From the NCBI GenBank assembly GCA_024803745.1, contig JANJXV010000153.1, forward strand, positions 310,001 through 374,000: 64,000 bases of DNA. The letters run 5' to 3'. The position numbers and the translations under genes were made by a program. The stretch is from Megascapheus bottae (taxonomy: Eukaryota; Chordata; Mammalia; Rodentia; Geomyidae). Positions 28,812 to 44,153 of the stretch are shown here, piece after piece. Below the pieces are notes generated by a model that did not search any database, had not been told where the DNA came from, and saw nothing but the letters and a program-made list of their open reading frames with translations. Each line of letters begins with the position of its first letter. Positions within the stretch are counted from its first letter, which is position 1.

Positions 28812-29643
28812 ATTCTATGACTTCAGACACCTCCATTCTGAATTCACACACCTATATTCTGTGACTTCACACACCTCAATTTCTGACTTCACACACTTAC
28901 ATTCTATGACTTCCACACCTCCATTCTCTAACTTCACATACCACCATTCTATGACTTCACACACCTCCATTGTGACTTCACATACCTCCATTCTATGAGT
29001 TCACACACCTCCATTCTGACTTCACACACCTCCATTCTATGACTTCACACACCTCCATTCTGACTTCACACACCTCTATTCTATGACTTAGCACACCTCA
29101 ATTCTGATTTCACACACCTCCATTCTGTGACTTCACACACCTCCATGACATGACTTTACATACCTCTATTCGATGACTTCACACACCTCCATTCTTTGAC
29201 TTCACACACCTCCATTTTGACTTCACACACCTCCATTCTGTGACTTTACACACGTCCATTTGTGACTTCACACACCACCTTTTTGACTTCACACACCTCC
29301 ATTCTGTGACTTCACACACCTCCATTCTATGACATCACACGCCTCCATTCTGTGACTTCACACACCTCCATTCTATGACTTCACACACCTCGATTCTAGG
29401 ACTTCAGAAACCTACATTGTTATTTCAAACACCTCCATTCTGTGACTTCACACACCTCCATTTTTTGCCTTCACACACCTCCATTTTGACTACACTCACC
29501 TCCATTCTATGTCTTCTCACAGCTTCATTCTTACTGCAGAAATCTCCATTCTATGACTTCACAAACCTCCCTTCTGTGAATTCACACACCTCCATTCTGA
29601 GTTCACACACCTCCATTCTATGACTTCACACACCTCCATTCTA

Positions 29644-32600
29644 TGACTTCACACACCTCCATTCTGCCTTCACAGACTTCCATTTGACTTCAAAAACCTA
29701 ATTTCTGTGACTTCACACACCTCCATTCTATGATTTCACACACCTCCATTCTATGACTTCAAACACCTCCATTATATGACTTCACACACCTCCTTTCTGA
29801 GTTGACACACCTCCATTCTGTTACTTCACACCCCTCCAATCTGACTTCACACACCTCCATTCTATCACTTCACACACCTTCATTGTGACTTCACACACCT
29901 ACGTTCTATCAGTTCACACACCTGCATTGTGACTTCACAAACCTCCATGCTCTGACTTCACACACCTCCATTCTGAATTCACACACCTCCATTCTGTGAC
30001 TTCACACACCTCCATTCTATGAGTTCACATACCTCATTTCTGAGTTGACACACCTCCATTCTGTGACTTCACATACCTCCAATCTGACTTCACACACCTC
30101 CATTCTATGACCTCACACAGCTACATTCTGTGACTTCCAAAATCACCATTCTATGACTTCGCACATCTCCATTGTGACTTCACACACCTCCATTCTATGA
30201 ATTCACACAGCTCCATTCTGACTTTACACACCTCCATTCTATGACTTCGCCAACCTCTATTCTGACTTCACACCCCTGCATTCTGTGACTTCACATACCT
30301 CTATTCTTTGATTTCACAGCCCTGCACTCTGTGCATTCACACACCTTAAATCTGAGTTCACACACCTCCATACTGTGACTTCACACACCTCCATTCTGTG
30401 ACTTCACACACCTCCATTCTATGACTTCACACACCTCCATTCTATGACTTCACACACCTCCATTTTATGCCTTCACACACCTCCATTCTGTGACTTCACA
30501 CACCTCCATTCTATGACATCACACGCCTCCATTCTGTGACTTCACACACCTAAATTCTATGACTTCACACACCTCCATTCTATGACTTCAGAAACCTACA
30601 TTGTTACTTCACACACCTCCATTCTGTGACTTCACACACCTCCATTTTTTGCCTTCACACACCTCCATTTTGACTACACACACCTCCATTCTATGTCTTC
30701 ACACAGCTTCATTCTTACTGCAGAAATCTCCATTCTATGACTTCACAAACCTCCCTTCTGTGAATTCACACACCTCCATTCTGAGTTCACACACCTCCAC
30801 TCTGTGACTATACACACCTCCATTCTGTGATTTCACACACCTCCATTCTATGACTTCACACACATCCATTCTTTGACTTCACACACCTCCATTCTATGAA
30901 TTCACACACCTCCATTGTGACCTCACACAACTCTATTCTGTGACTTCACACACCTGACTTCTGTGACTTCACACACCTCCATTCTATGACTTCACACACC
31001 TCCATTCTATGACTTCACACCAACATACTATGACTTCACACACCAAAATTTATGACGTCACACACCTCCATTCTGTGACTTAACACACCTCCATTCTGAC
31101 ACCACACACCTCCATTCTATGACTTCACACACTTCCATTCTATGACTTCACACACCTCCATTCTGTGACTTCACTCACCTCCATTGTGAGTTCACCCACC
31201 TCCATTCTGTGACTTCACACACCTCCATTCTGTGAATTCACACACCTCGATGCTCTGACTTCACACACCTCTATTCTGTGACTTCACACACCTCCATTCT
31301 TTGACTTCACACACCTCCGTTCCATGAATTCACACACCTCCATTCTATGAGTTCACACACCTCCATTCTATGAGTTCACACACCTCCATTCTTACTTCAG
31401 CAACATCCATTCTATGACTTCAGACACCTCCATTCTATGACTTCACACACCTTCATTATTACTTCAGCCACATCCATTCTCTGACTTCACACACCTCCCT
31501 TCTGTGACTTCAGACACCTCCATTCTATGACTTCACACACCTCCATTCTAAGACTTCACACACCTCCATTCTATGACTTCACACACTTCCATTCTATGAC
31601 TTCACACACCTCCATTTTGTGACTTCACACACCTCCATTCTATGACTTCCCACAACTCCATTCTATGACTTCACACACGTGCATTCTGACTTCACACACC
31701 TCCATTCCATGACTTCATACACCTCCATTCTATGACTTCACACACCAACATTCTTTGACTTCACACACCTCCATTCTGTGACTTCACATATCTCCATTCT
31801 GACTTTTCACACATCCATTCTATGACTTCACAAATCTCCATTCTATGACTTCAGAAACCTCAATTCCATGACTTCATACACCTCCATTCTAAGACATCAC
31901 AGACCTCCTTTCTTTGACTTCACACACCTTCATTGTGACTTCACACACCTATGTTCTATCAGTTCACACACCTGCATTGTGACTTCACAAACCTCCATTC
32001 TCTGACTTCATACACCTCCATTCTGAATTCACACACCTCCATTCTGACTTCACACACCTCAATTCTGTGACTTCACACACCTCCATTCTATGACTTCACA
32101 TACCTCATTTCTGAGTTGACACACCTACATTCTGTGACTTCACATACCTCCAATCTGACTGCACACACCTCCATTCTATGACCTCACACACCTCCATTCT
32201 GTGACTTCCAAAATCACCATTCTATGACTTCGCACATCTCCATTGTGACTTCACACACCTCCATTCTATGAGTTCACACAGCTCCATTCTGACTTTACAC
32301 ACCGCCATTCTATGACTTCGCAAACCTCTATTCTGACTTCACACCCCTTCATTCTGTGATTTCACATACCTCTGTTCTTTGATTTCACACCCCTGCACTC
32401 TGTGCCTTCACACACCTTAAATCTGAGTTCACACACCTCCATACTGTGACTTCACACACCTCCAATCTGTGACTTCACAAACCTCCATTCTATGACTTCA
32501 CACACCTCCATTCTATGACTTCACACACCTCCATTCTGTGATTTCACACACCTCCATTCTATGACATCACACTCCTCCATTCTGTGACTTCACACACCTC

Positions 32601-35600
32601 CATTCTATGACTTCACACACCTCCATTCTATGACTTCAGAAACCTACATTGTTACTTCACAAACCTCCATTCTGTGACTTCACACACCTCCATTGTTTGG
32701 CTTCACACACCTCCATTTTGACTAAACACACCTCCATTCTATGTCTTCACACACCTTCATTCTTACTGCAGAAATCTCCATTCTATGACTTCACAAACCT
32801 CCCTTCTGTGAATTCACACACCTCCATTCTGAGTTCACACACCTCCATTCTGTGACTTCACACACCTCCACTCTGTGACTTCACACACCTCCACTCTGTG
32901 ACTTCACACACCTCCATTCTATGACTTCACACACCTCCATTCTGCCTTCACAGACTTCCATTTGACTTCAAACACCTCATTTCTGTGACTTCACACACCT
33001 CCATTCTATGATTTCACACACCTCCATTCTATGACTTCAAACACCTCCATTCTATGAGTTCACACACCTCCTTTCTGAGTTGACACACCTCCATTCTGTT
33101 ACTTCACACCCCTCCAATCTGACTTCATACACCTCCATTCTATGAATTCACACACCTGCATTCTGTGACTTCAAAAACCAACATTCTATGACTTCAAACA
33201 CTTCCATTCTATGACTTCACACACCTCCATTCTGAGACTTCACAAACCTCCACTCTGTGACTTTACACACCTCCACTCTGTGACTATACACACCTCCATT
33301 CTGTGATTTCACACACCTCCATTCTATGACTTCACACACATCCATTCTTTGACTTCACACACCTCCATTCTATGAATTCACACACCTCCATTGTGACCTC
33401 ACACAACTGTATTCTGTGACTTCACACACCTGACTTCTGTGACTTCACACACCTCCATTCTATGACTTCACACACCTCCATTCTATGACTTCACACCAAC
33501 ATACTATGACTTCGCACACCAAATTTATGACGTCACACACCTCCATTCTGTGACTTAACACACCTCCATTCTGACATCACACACCTCCATTCTATGACTT
33601 CACACACCTCCATTCTGACTTCACACACCTCCATTCTGACTTCACACACCTCAATTCTGTGATTTCACACACCTCCATTCTGACTTCACACACCTCCATT
33701 CTGACTTCACACACCTCAATTCTGTGACTTCACACACCTCCATTCTATGATTTCACACACCTCCATTCTATGACTTCAGAGACCTCCATTCTATGACTTT
33801 ACACACCTCCTTTCTGAGTTCACACACATCCATTCTGTGACTTCACACACCTCCATTATGACTTCATATACCTCCATTCTATGAGTTCACACACCTCCAT
33901 TCTGACTTCACACACTTCATTTCTATGACTTCACACAGCTCCATTTTCACTTCACACTCCTCCATTCTATGACTTCGCACACCTCTGTTCTACCTTCACA
34001 CACCTGCATTCTGTGACTTCACACACCTCCATTCTGTGACTTCACACACCTCCATTCTGTGACTTCACACCCCTCCATTCTGGGTTCACACACCTCCATT
34101 CTGTGACTTCACACACCTCGATTCTGACTTCACACACCTCCATTCTATGACTTCACACAGCTCCATTCTGTGACTTCACATACCTCCACTCTGAGTTCAC
34201 ACACCTCCATTCTGTGTCTTCACACACCTCCATTGTGTGACTTCACACACCTACTTCTATGACTTCACACACCTCCATTCTGTGACTTCACACACCTCAA
34301 ATCTGAGTTCACACACCTCCATACTGTGGCTTCACAAACCTCTATTCTGTGACTTCACACACCTCCATTCTATGACTTCTCAAACCTCCATTCTATGCCT
34401 TCACACACCTCCATTCTGTGACTTCACACACCTCCATTCTATGACATCACACACCTCCATTCTGTGACTTCACACACCACCATTCTATGACTTCACACAC
34501 CTCCAATCTATGACTTCAGAAACCTACATTGTTACTTCACACACCTCCATTCTATGAGTTCACACACCTGCATTGTGACTTCACACACCTCCATTATCTG
34601 ACTTCACACATCTCCATTCTGACTTCACACACCTCCATTCTGACTTCACACACCTCAATTCTGTGACTTCACACACCTCCATTCTGACTTCACACACCTC
34701 CATTCTGACTTCACACACCTCAATTCTGTGACTTCACACACCTCCATTCTATGATTTCACACACCTCCCTTCTATGACTTCAGAGACCTCCATTCTATGA
34801 CTTTACACACCTCCTTTCTGAGTTCACACACATCCATTCTGTGACTTCACACACCTCCATTATGACTTCATATACCTCCATTCTATGAGTTCACACACCT
34901 CCATTCTGACTTCACACACTTCATTTCTATGACTTCACACAGCTCCATTTTCACTTCACACTCCTCCATTCTATGACTTCGCACACCTCTGTTCTGACTT
35001 CACACACCTCCATTCTGTGACTTCACACACCTCCATTCTGTGACTTCACACACCTCCATTCTGGGTTCACACAACTCCATTCTGTGACTTCACACACCTC
35101 GATTCTGACTTCACACACCTCCATTCTATGACTTCACACACTTCCATTCTATGACTTCACACAGCTCCATTCTGTGACTTCACATACCTCCACTCTGAGT
35201 TCACACACCTCCATTCTGTGTCTTCACACACCTCCATTCTGTGACTTCACACACCTACTTCTATGACTTCACACACCTCCATTCTATGACTTCACACACC
35301 TCCATTCTATGACTTCACACACCTCCATTCTGACTTCACATACTTCCATTTTGACTTCAAACACCTCATTTCTGTGACTTCACACACCTCAAATCTGAGT
35401 TCACACACCTCCATACTGTGGCTTCACAAACCTCTATTCTGTGACTTCACACACCTCCATTCTATGACTTCACACACCTCCATTCTATGCCTTCACACAC
35501 CTCCATTCTGTGACTTCACACACCTCCATTCTATGACATCACACACCTCCATTCTGTGACTTCACACACCTCCATTCTATGACTTCACACACCTCCAATC

Positions 35601-36699
35601 TATGACTTCAGAAACCTACATTGTTACTTCACACACCTCCATTCTATGAGTTCACACACCTGCATTGTGACTTCACACACCTCCATTATCTGACTTCACA
35701 CACCTCCATTCTGACTTCACACACCTCCATTCTGACTTCACACACCGCAATTCTGTGACTTCACACACCTCCATTCTATGATTTCACACACCTCCATTCT
35801 ATGACTTCAGAGACCTCCATTCTATGACTTTACACACCTCCTTTCTGAGTTCACACACATCCATTCTGTGACTTCACACACCTCCATTATGACTTCATAT
35901 ACCTCCATTCTATGAGTTCACACACCTCCATTCTGACTTCACACACTTCAATTCTATGACTTCACACAGCTCCATTTTCACTTCACACTCCTCCATTCTA
36001 TGACTTCGCACACCTCTGTTCTGACTTCACACACCTGCATTCTGTGACTTCACACACCTCCATTCTGTGACTTCACACAACTCCATTCTGTGATTTCACA
36101 CACAATCCATTCTATGACTTCACAAACCTCCCTTCTGTGAATTCACACATCTCCATTCTGGGTTCACACACCTCCATTCTGTGACTTTACACACCTCCAT
36201 TCTGTGACTTCACTCACCTCCATTCTATGACTTCGCACACCTCTGTTCTACCTTCACACACCTGCATTCTGTGACTTCACACACCTCCATTGTGTGACTT
36301 CACACACCTCCATTCTGTGACTTCACACCCCTCCATTCTGGGTTCACACACCTCCATTCTGTGACTTCACACACCTCGATTCTGACTTCACACACCTCCA
36401 TTCTATGACTTCACACACTTCCATTCTATGACTTCACACAGCTCCATTCTGTGAATTCACATACCTCCACTCTGAGTTCACACACCTCCATTCTGTGTCT
36501 TCACACACCTCCATTGTGTGACTTCACACACCTACTTCTATGACTTCACACACCTCCATTCTGTGACTTCACACACCTCAAATCTGAGTTCACACACCTC
36601 CATACTGTGGCTTCACAAACCTCTATTCTGTGACTTCACACACCTCCATTCTATGACTTCACACACCTCCATTCTATGCCTTCACACACCTCCATTCTG
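29644..36699 (+). repeat. ~7-kb duplication, copy 1 (7,056 bp)
   Basis: The run starting just before CTGCCTTCACAGACTTCC (CTGCC at 29664) recurs at 36720, an offset of 7,056. Later landmarks keep order at slowly changing offsets: CTGCAG 30718/37795 (7,077), CTGCAG 32766/39775 (7,009), AAATTTATGACGTCA 33521/41071 (7,550 after a 541-bp gain), the AATCC landmark 36104/43581 (7,477), and AAATCTGAG 36580/44034 (7,454). Contents are satellite only. Confidence 0.9.
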
Positions 36700-39600
36700 T
36701 GACTTCACACACCTCCATTCTGCCTTCACAGACTTCCATTTGACTTCAAAAACCTAATTTCTGTGACTTCACACACCTCCATTCTATGATTTCACACACC
36801 TCCATTCTATGACTTCAAACACCTCCATTATATGACTTCACACACCTCCTTTCTGAGTTGACACACCTCCATTCTGTTACTTCACACCTCTCCAATCTGA
36901 CTTCACACACCTCCATTCTATCACTTCACACACCTTCATTGTGACTTCACACACCTACGTTCTATCAGTTCACACACCTGCATTGTGACTTCACAAACCT
37001 CCATGCTCTGACTTCACACACCTCCATTCTGAATTCACACACCTCCATTTTGACTTCACACACCTCAATTCTGTGACTTCACACACCTCCATTCTATGAC
37101 TTCACATACCTCATTTCTGAGTTGACACACCTCCATTCTGTGACTACACATACCTCCAATGTGACTTCACACACCTCCATTCTATGACCTCACACACCTA
37201 CATTCTGTGACTTCCAAAATCACCATTCTATGACTTCGCACATCTCCATTGTGACTTCACACACCTCCATTCTATGAATTCACACAGCTCCATTCTGACT
37301 TTACACACCTCCATTCTATGACTTCGCCAACCTCTATTCTGACTTCACACCCCTGCATTCTGTGACTTCACATACCTCTATTCTTTGATTTCACACCCCT
37401 GCACTCTGTGCATTCACACACCTTAAATCTGAGTTCACACACCTCCATACTGTGACTTCACACACCTCCATTCTGTGACTACACACACCTCCATTCTATG
37501 ACTTCACACACCTCCATTCTATGACTTCACACACCTCCATTTTATGCCTTCACACACCTCCATTCTGTGACTTCACACACCTCCATTCTATGACATCACA
37601 CGCCTCCATTCTGTGACTTCACACACCTAAATTCTATGACTTCACACACCTCCATTCTATGACTTCAGAAACCTACATTGTTACTTCACACACCTCCATT
37701 CTGTGACTTCACACACCTCCATTTTTTGCCTTCACACACCTCCATTTTGACTACACACACCTCCATTCTATGTCTTCACACAGCTTCATTCTTACTGCAG
37801 AAATCTCCATTCTATGACTTCACAAACCTCCCTTCTGTGAATTCTCACACCTCCATTCTGAGTTCACACACCTCCACTCTGTGACTATACACACCTCCAT
37901 TCTGTGATTTCACACACCTCCATTCTATGACTTCACACACATCCATTCTTTGACTTCACACACCTCCATTCTATGAATTCACACACCTCCATTGTGACCT
38001 CACACAACTCTATTCTGTGACTTCACACACCTGACTTCTGTGACTTCACACACCTCCATTCTATGACTTCACACACCTCCATTCTATGACTTCACACCAA
38101 CATACTATGACTTCACACACCAAAATTTATGACGTCACACACCTCCATTCTGTGACTTAACACACCTCCATTCTGACACCACACACCTCCATTCTATGAC
38201 TTCACACACTTCCATTCTATGACTTCACACACCTCCATTCTGTGACTTCACTCACCTCCATTGTGAGTTCACCCACCTCCATTCTGTGACTTCACACACC
38301 TCCATTCTGTGAATTCACACACCTCGATGCTCTGACTTCACACACCTCTATTCTGTGACTTCACACACCTCCATTCTTTGACTTCACACACCTCCGTTCC
38401 ATGAATTCACACACCTCCATTCTATGAGTTCACACACCTCCATTCTATGAGTTCACACACCTCCATTCTTACTTCAGCAACATCCATTCTATGACTTCAG
38501 ACACCTCCATTCTATGACTTCACACACCTTCATTATTACTTCAGCCACATCCATTCTCTGACTTCACACACCTCCCTTCTGTGACTTCAGACACCTCCAT
38601 TCTATGACTTCACACACCTCCATTCTAAGACTTCACACACCTCCATTCTATGACTTCACACACTTCCATTCTATGACTTCAGACACCTCCATTTTGTGAC
38701 TTCACACACCTCCATTCTATGACTTCCCACAACTCCATTCTATGACTTCACACACGTGCATTCTGACTTCACACACCTCCATTCCATGACTTCATACACC
38801 TCCATTCTATGACTTCACACACCAACATTCTTTGACTTCACACACCTCCATTCTGTGACTTCACATATCTCCATTCTGACTTTTCACACATCCATTCTAT
38901 GACTTCACAAATCTCGATTCTATGACTTCAGAAACCTCAATTCCATGACTTCATACACCTCCATTCTAAGACATCACACACCTCCTTTCTTTGACTTCAC
39001 ACACCTTCATTGTGACTTCACACACCTACGTTCTATCAGTTCACACACCTGCATTGTGACTTCACAAACTTCCATTCTCTGACTTCATACACCTCCATTC
39101 TGAATTCACACACCTCCATTCTGACTTCACACACCTCAATTCTGTGACTTCACACACCTCCATTCTATGACTTCCACATACCTCATTTCTGAGTTGACAC
39201 ACCTACATTCTGTGACTTCACATACCTCCAATCTGACTTCACACACCTCCATTCTATGACCTCACACACCTCCATTCTGTGACTTCCAAAATCACCATTC
39301 TATGACTTCGCACATCTCCATTGTGACTTCACACACCTCCATTCTATGAGTTCACACAGCTCCATTCTGACTTTACACACCGCCATTCTATGACTTCGCA
39401 AACCTCTATTCTGACTTCACACCCCTTCATTCTGTGACTTCACATACCTCTGTTCTTTGATTTCACACCCCTGCACTCTGTGCCTTCACACACCTTAAAT
39501 CTGAGTTCACACACCTCCATACTGTGACTTCACACACCTCCAATCTGTGACTTCACAAACCTCCATTCTATGACTTCACACACCTCCATTCTATGACTTC

Positions 39601-42600
39601 ACGCACCTCCATTCTGTGACTTCACACACCTCCATTCTATGACTTCAGAAACCTACATTGTTACTTCACAAACCTCCATTCTGTGAATTCACACACCTCC
39701 ATTGTTTGGCTTCACACACCTCCATTTTGACTAAACACACCTCCATTCTATGTCTTCACACACCTTCATTCTTACTGCAGAAATCTCCATTCTATGACTT
39801 CACAAACCTCCCTTCTGTGAATTCACACACCTCCATTCTGAGTTCACACACCTCCATTCTGTGACTTCACACACCTCCACTCTGTGACTTCACACACCTC
39901 CATTCTATGACTTCACACACCTCCATTCTATGACTTCACACACCTCCATTCTGCCTTCACAGACTTCCATTTGACTTCAAACACCTCATTTCTGTGACTT
40001 CACACACCTCCATTCTATGATTTCACACACCTCCATTCTATGACTTCAAACACCTCCATTCTATGAGTTCACACACCTCCTTTCTGAGTTGACACACCTC
40101 CATTCTGTTACTTCACACCCCTCCAATCTGACTTCATACACCTCCATTCTATGAATTCACACACCTGCATTCTGTGACTTCAAAAACCAACATTCTATGA
40201 CTTCAAACACTTCCATTCTATGACTTCACACACCTCCATTCTGAGACTTCACAAACCTCCACTCTGTGACTTTACACACCTCCACTCTGTGACTATACAC
40301 ACCTCCATTCTGTGATTTCACACACCTCCATTCTATGACTTCACACATATCCATTCTTTGACTTCACACACCTCCATTCTATGAATTCACACACCTCCAT
40401 TGTGACCTCACACAACTCTATTCTGTGACTTTACACACCTGACTTCTGTGATTTCACACACCTCCATTCTATGACTTCACACACCTCCATTCTGCCTTCA
40501 CAGACTTCCATTTGACTTCAAACACCTCATTTCTGTGACTTCACACACCTCCATTCTATGATTTCACACACCTCCATTCTATGACTTCAAACACCTCCAT
40601 TCTATGAGTTCACACACCTCCTTTCTGAGTTGACACACCTCCATTCTGTTACTTCACACCCCTCCAATCTGACTTCATACACCTCCATTCTATGAATTCA
40701 CACACCTGCATTCTGTGACTTCAAAAACCAACATTCTATGACTTCAAACACTTCCATTCTATGACTTCACACACCTCCATTCTGAGACTTCACAAACCTC
40801 CACTCTGTGACTTTACACACCTCCACTCTGTGACTATACACACCTCCATTCTGTGATTTCACACACCTCCATTCTATGACTTCACACATATCCATTCTTT
40901 GACTTCACACACCTCCATTCTATGAATTCACACACCTCCATTGTGACCTCACACAACTCTATTCTGTGACTTTACACACCTGACTTCTGTGATTTCACAC
41001 ACCTCCATTCTATGACTTCACACACCTCCATTCTATGACTTCACACCAACATACTATGACTTCGCACACCAAATTTATGACGTCACACACCTCCATTCTG
41101 TGACTTAACACACCTCCATTCTGACATCACACACCTCCATTCTATGACTTCACACACCTCCATTCTGACTTCACACACCTCCATTCTGACTTCACACACC
41201 TCAATTCTGTGATTTCACACACCTCCATTCTGACTTCACACACCTCCATTCTGACTTCACACACCTCAATTCTGTGACTTCACACACCTCCATTCTATGA
41301 TTTCACACACCTCCATTCTATGACTTCAGAGACCTCCATTCTATGACTTTACACACCTCCTTTCTGAGTTCACACACATCCATTCTGTGACTTCACACAC
41401 CTCCATTATGACTTCATATACCTCCATTCTATGAGTTCACACACCTCCATTCTGACTTCACACACTTCATTTCTATGACTTCACACAGCTCCATTTTCAC
41501 TTCACACTCCTCCATTCTATGACCTCTGTTCTACCTTCACACACCTGCATTCTGTGACTTCACACACCTCCATTCTGTGACTTCACACACCTCCATTCTG
41601 TGACTTCAAACACCTCCATTCTGGGTTCACACACCTCCATTCTGTGACTTCACACACCTCGATTCTGACTTCACACACCTCCATTCTATGACTTCACACA
41701 CTTCCATTCTATGACTTCACACAGCTCCATTCTGTGACTTCACACACCTCCATTCTATGACATCACACACCTCCATTCTGTGACTTCACACACCTCCATT
41801 GTGTGACTTCACACACCTCAAATCTGAGTTCACACACCTCCATACTGTGGCTTCACAAACCTCTATTCTGTGACTTCACACACCTCCATTCTATGACTTC
41901 ACAAACCTCCATTCTATGCCTTCACACACCTCCATTCTGTGACTTCACACACCTCCATTCTATGACATCACACACCTCCATTCTGTGACTTCACACACCA
42001 CCATTCTATGACTTCACACACCTCCAATCTATGACTTCAGAAACCTACATTGTTACTTCACACACCTCCATTCTATGAGTTCACACACCTGCATTGTGAC
42101 TTCACACACCTCCATTATCTGACTTCACACACCTCCATTCTGACTTCACACACCTCCATTCTGACTTCACACACCTCAATTCTGTGACTTCACACACCTC
42201 CATTCTGACTTCACACACCTCCATTCTGACTTCACACACCTAAATTCTGTGACTTCACACACCTCCATTCTATGATTTCACACACCTCCATTCTATGACT
42301 TCAGAGACCTCCATTCTATGACTTTACACACCTCCTTTCTGAGTTCACACACATCCATTCTGTGACTTCACACACCTCCATTATGACTTCATATACCTCC
42401 ATTCTATGAGTTCACACACCTCCATTCTGACTTCACACACTTCATTTCTATGACTTCACACAGCTCCATTTTCACTTCACACTCCTCCATTCTATGACTT
42501 CGCACACCTCTGTTGTGACTTCACACACCTGCATTCTGTGACTTCACACACCTCCATTCTGTGACTTCACACACCTCCATTCTGTGACTTCACACACCTC

Positions 42601-44153
42601 CATTCTGGGTTCACACAACTCCATTCTGTGACTTCACACACCTCGATTCTGACTTCACACACCTCCATTCTATGACTTCACATACTTCCATTCTATGACT
42701 TCACACAGCTCCATTCTGTGACTTCACATACCTCCACTCTGAGTTCACACACCTCCATTCTGTGTCTTCACACACCTCCATTCTGTGACTTCACACACCT
42801 ACTTCTATGACTTCACACACCTCCATTCTATGACTTCACACACCTCCATTCTATGACTTCACACACCTCCATTCTGACTTCACATACTTCCATTTTGACT
42901 TCAAACACCTCATTTCTGTGACTTCACACACCTCCATTCTATGCCTTCACAAACCTCCATTCTATGCCTTCACACACCTCCATTCTGTGACTTCACACAC
43001 CTCCATTCTATGACATCACACACCTCCATTCTGTGACTTCACACACCTCCATTCTATGACTTCACACACCTCCAATCTATGACTTCAGAAACCTACATTG
43101 TTACTTCACACACCTCCATTCTATGAGTTCACACACCTGCATTGTGACTTCACACACCTCCATTATCTGACTTCACACACCTCCTTTCTGACTTCACACA
43201 CCTCCATTCTGACTTCACACACCGCAATTCTGTGACTTCACACACCTCCATTCTATGATTTCACACACCTCCATTCTATGACTTCAGAGACCTCCATTCT
43301 ATGACTTTACACACCTCCTTTCTGAGTTCACACACATCCATTCTGTGACTTCACACACCTCCATTATGACTTCATATACCTCCATTCTATGAGTTCACAC
43401 ACCTGCATTCTGACTTCACACACTTCAATTCTATGACTTCACACAGCTCCATTTTCACTTCACACTCCTCCATTCTATGACTTCGCACACCTCTGTTCTG
43501 ACTTCACACACCTGCATTCTGTGACTTCACACACCTCCATTCTGTGACTTCACACAACTCCATTCTGTGATTTCACACACAATCCATTCTATGACTTCAC
43601 AAACCTCCCTTCTGTGAATTCACACATCTCCATTCTGGGTTCACACACCTCCATTCTGTGACTTCACACACCTCCATTCTATGACTTCGCACACCTCTGT
43701 TCTACCTTCACACACCTGCATTCTGTGACTTCACACACCTCCATTGTGTGACTTCACACACCTCCATTCTGTGACTTCACACCCCTCCATTCTGGGTTCA
43801 CACACCTCCATTCTGTGACTTCACACACCTCTATTCTGACTTCACACACCTCCATTCTATGACTTCACACACTTCCATTCTATGACTTCACACAGCTCCA
43901 TTCTGTGACTTCACATACCTCCACTCTGAGTTCACACACCTCCATTCTGTGTCTTCACACACCTCCATTGTGTGACTTCACACACCTACTTCTATGACTT
44001 CACACACCTCCATTCTGTGACTTCACACACCTCAAATCTGAGTTCACACACCTCCATACTGTGGCTTCACAAACCTCTATTCTGTGACTTCACAAACCTC
44101 CATTCTATGACTTCACACACCTCCATTCTATGCCTTCACACACCTCCATTCTG
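36700..44153 (+). repeat. ~7-kb duplication, copy 2 (7,454 bp)
   Basis: This is the adjacent copy of 29644-36699. At the junction the two flanks share 22 bp (36700-36721) ending in CCTCCATTCT, just under one monomer. Relative to copy 1 it has gained the 541-bp duplication at 39.9-41.0 kb. It has lost about 67 bp near 42.93 kb, where the CAAATCTGAG monomers are replaced by CTATGCCTTCACAAACC. Its last part was duplicated again in the 5,458-bp event, which must therefore be later. Confidence 0.9.
39912..40993 (+). repeat. Perfect 541-bp tandem duplication
   Basis: The copies are 39912-40452 and 40453-40993. CTGCCTTCAC lies at 39951 and 40492, and the rare TTCACACATATCC change lies in both at the same offset. 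Reading both copies side by side I saw no difference. The duplicated ends share 41 bp (40453-40493), nearly two monomers. The paralogous interval in the first 7-kb copy, about 32.9-33.5 kb, is single and lacks CACATATCC, so the duplication happened after the 7-kb event. Confidence 0.95.

Larger units (their letters stand above)
27651..29625 (+). repeat. Block E, copy 1 (recurs about 33 kb downstream)
   Basis: CAGCA(A) at 27684/60779, TATGGCTTCACACC at 27791/60886 and TGACGTCA at 27834/60929 all give an offset of 33,095. Downstream, ATTGTTAYTTC (29417/62158) and CTGCAG (29534/62275) give 32,741. The difference of 354 bp equals exactly two extra 177-bp units present only here. Both copies also carry a 92-bp (4 x 23) duplication around CATTCATTTACTTC, at 28011/28103 and 61106/61198. 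Confidence 0.87.

Noticed and set aside
34237..34467. Family of 61-82-codon + strand frames across 21.7-62.4 kb (TSHTSIL/CDFTHLHS-type peptides)
   Set aside because: They are by-products of two duplicated blocks (CTGCAG-marked and AAATCTGAG-marked). The peptide is low-complexity repeat translation without a start-codon context or domain, and frames recur at exactly the DNA duplication offsets.
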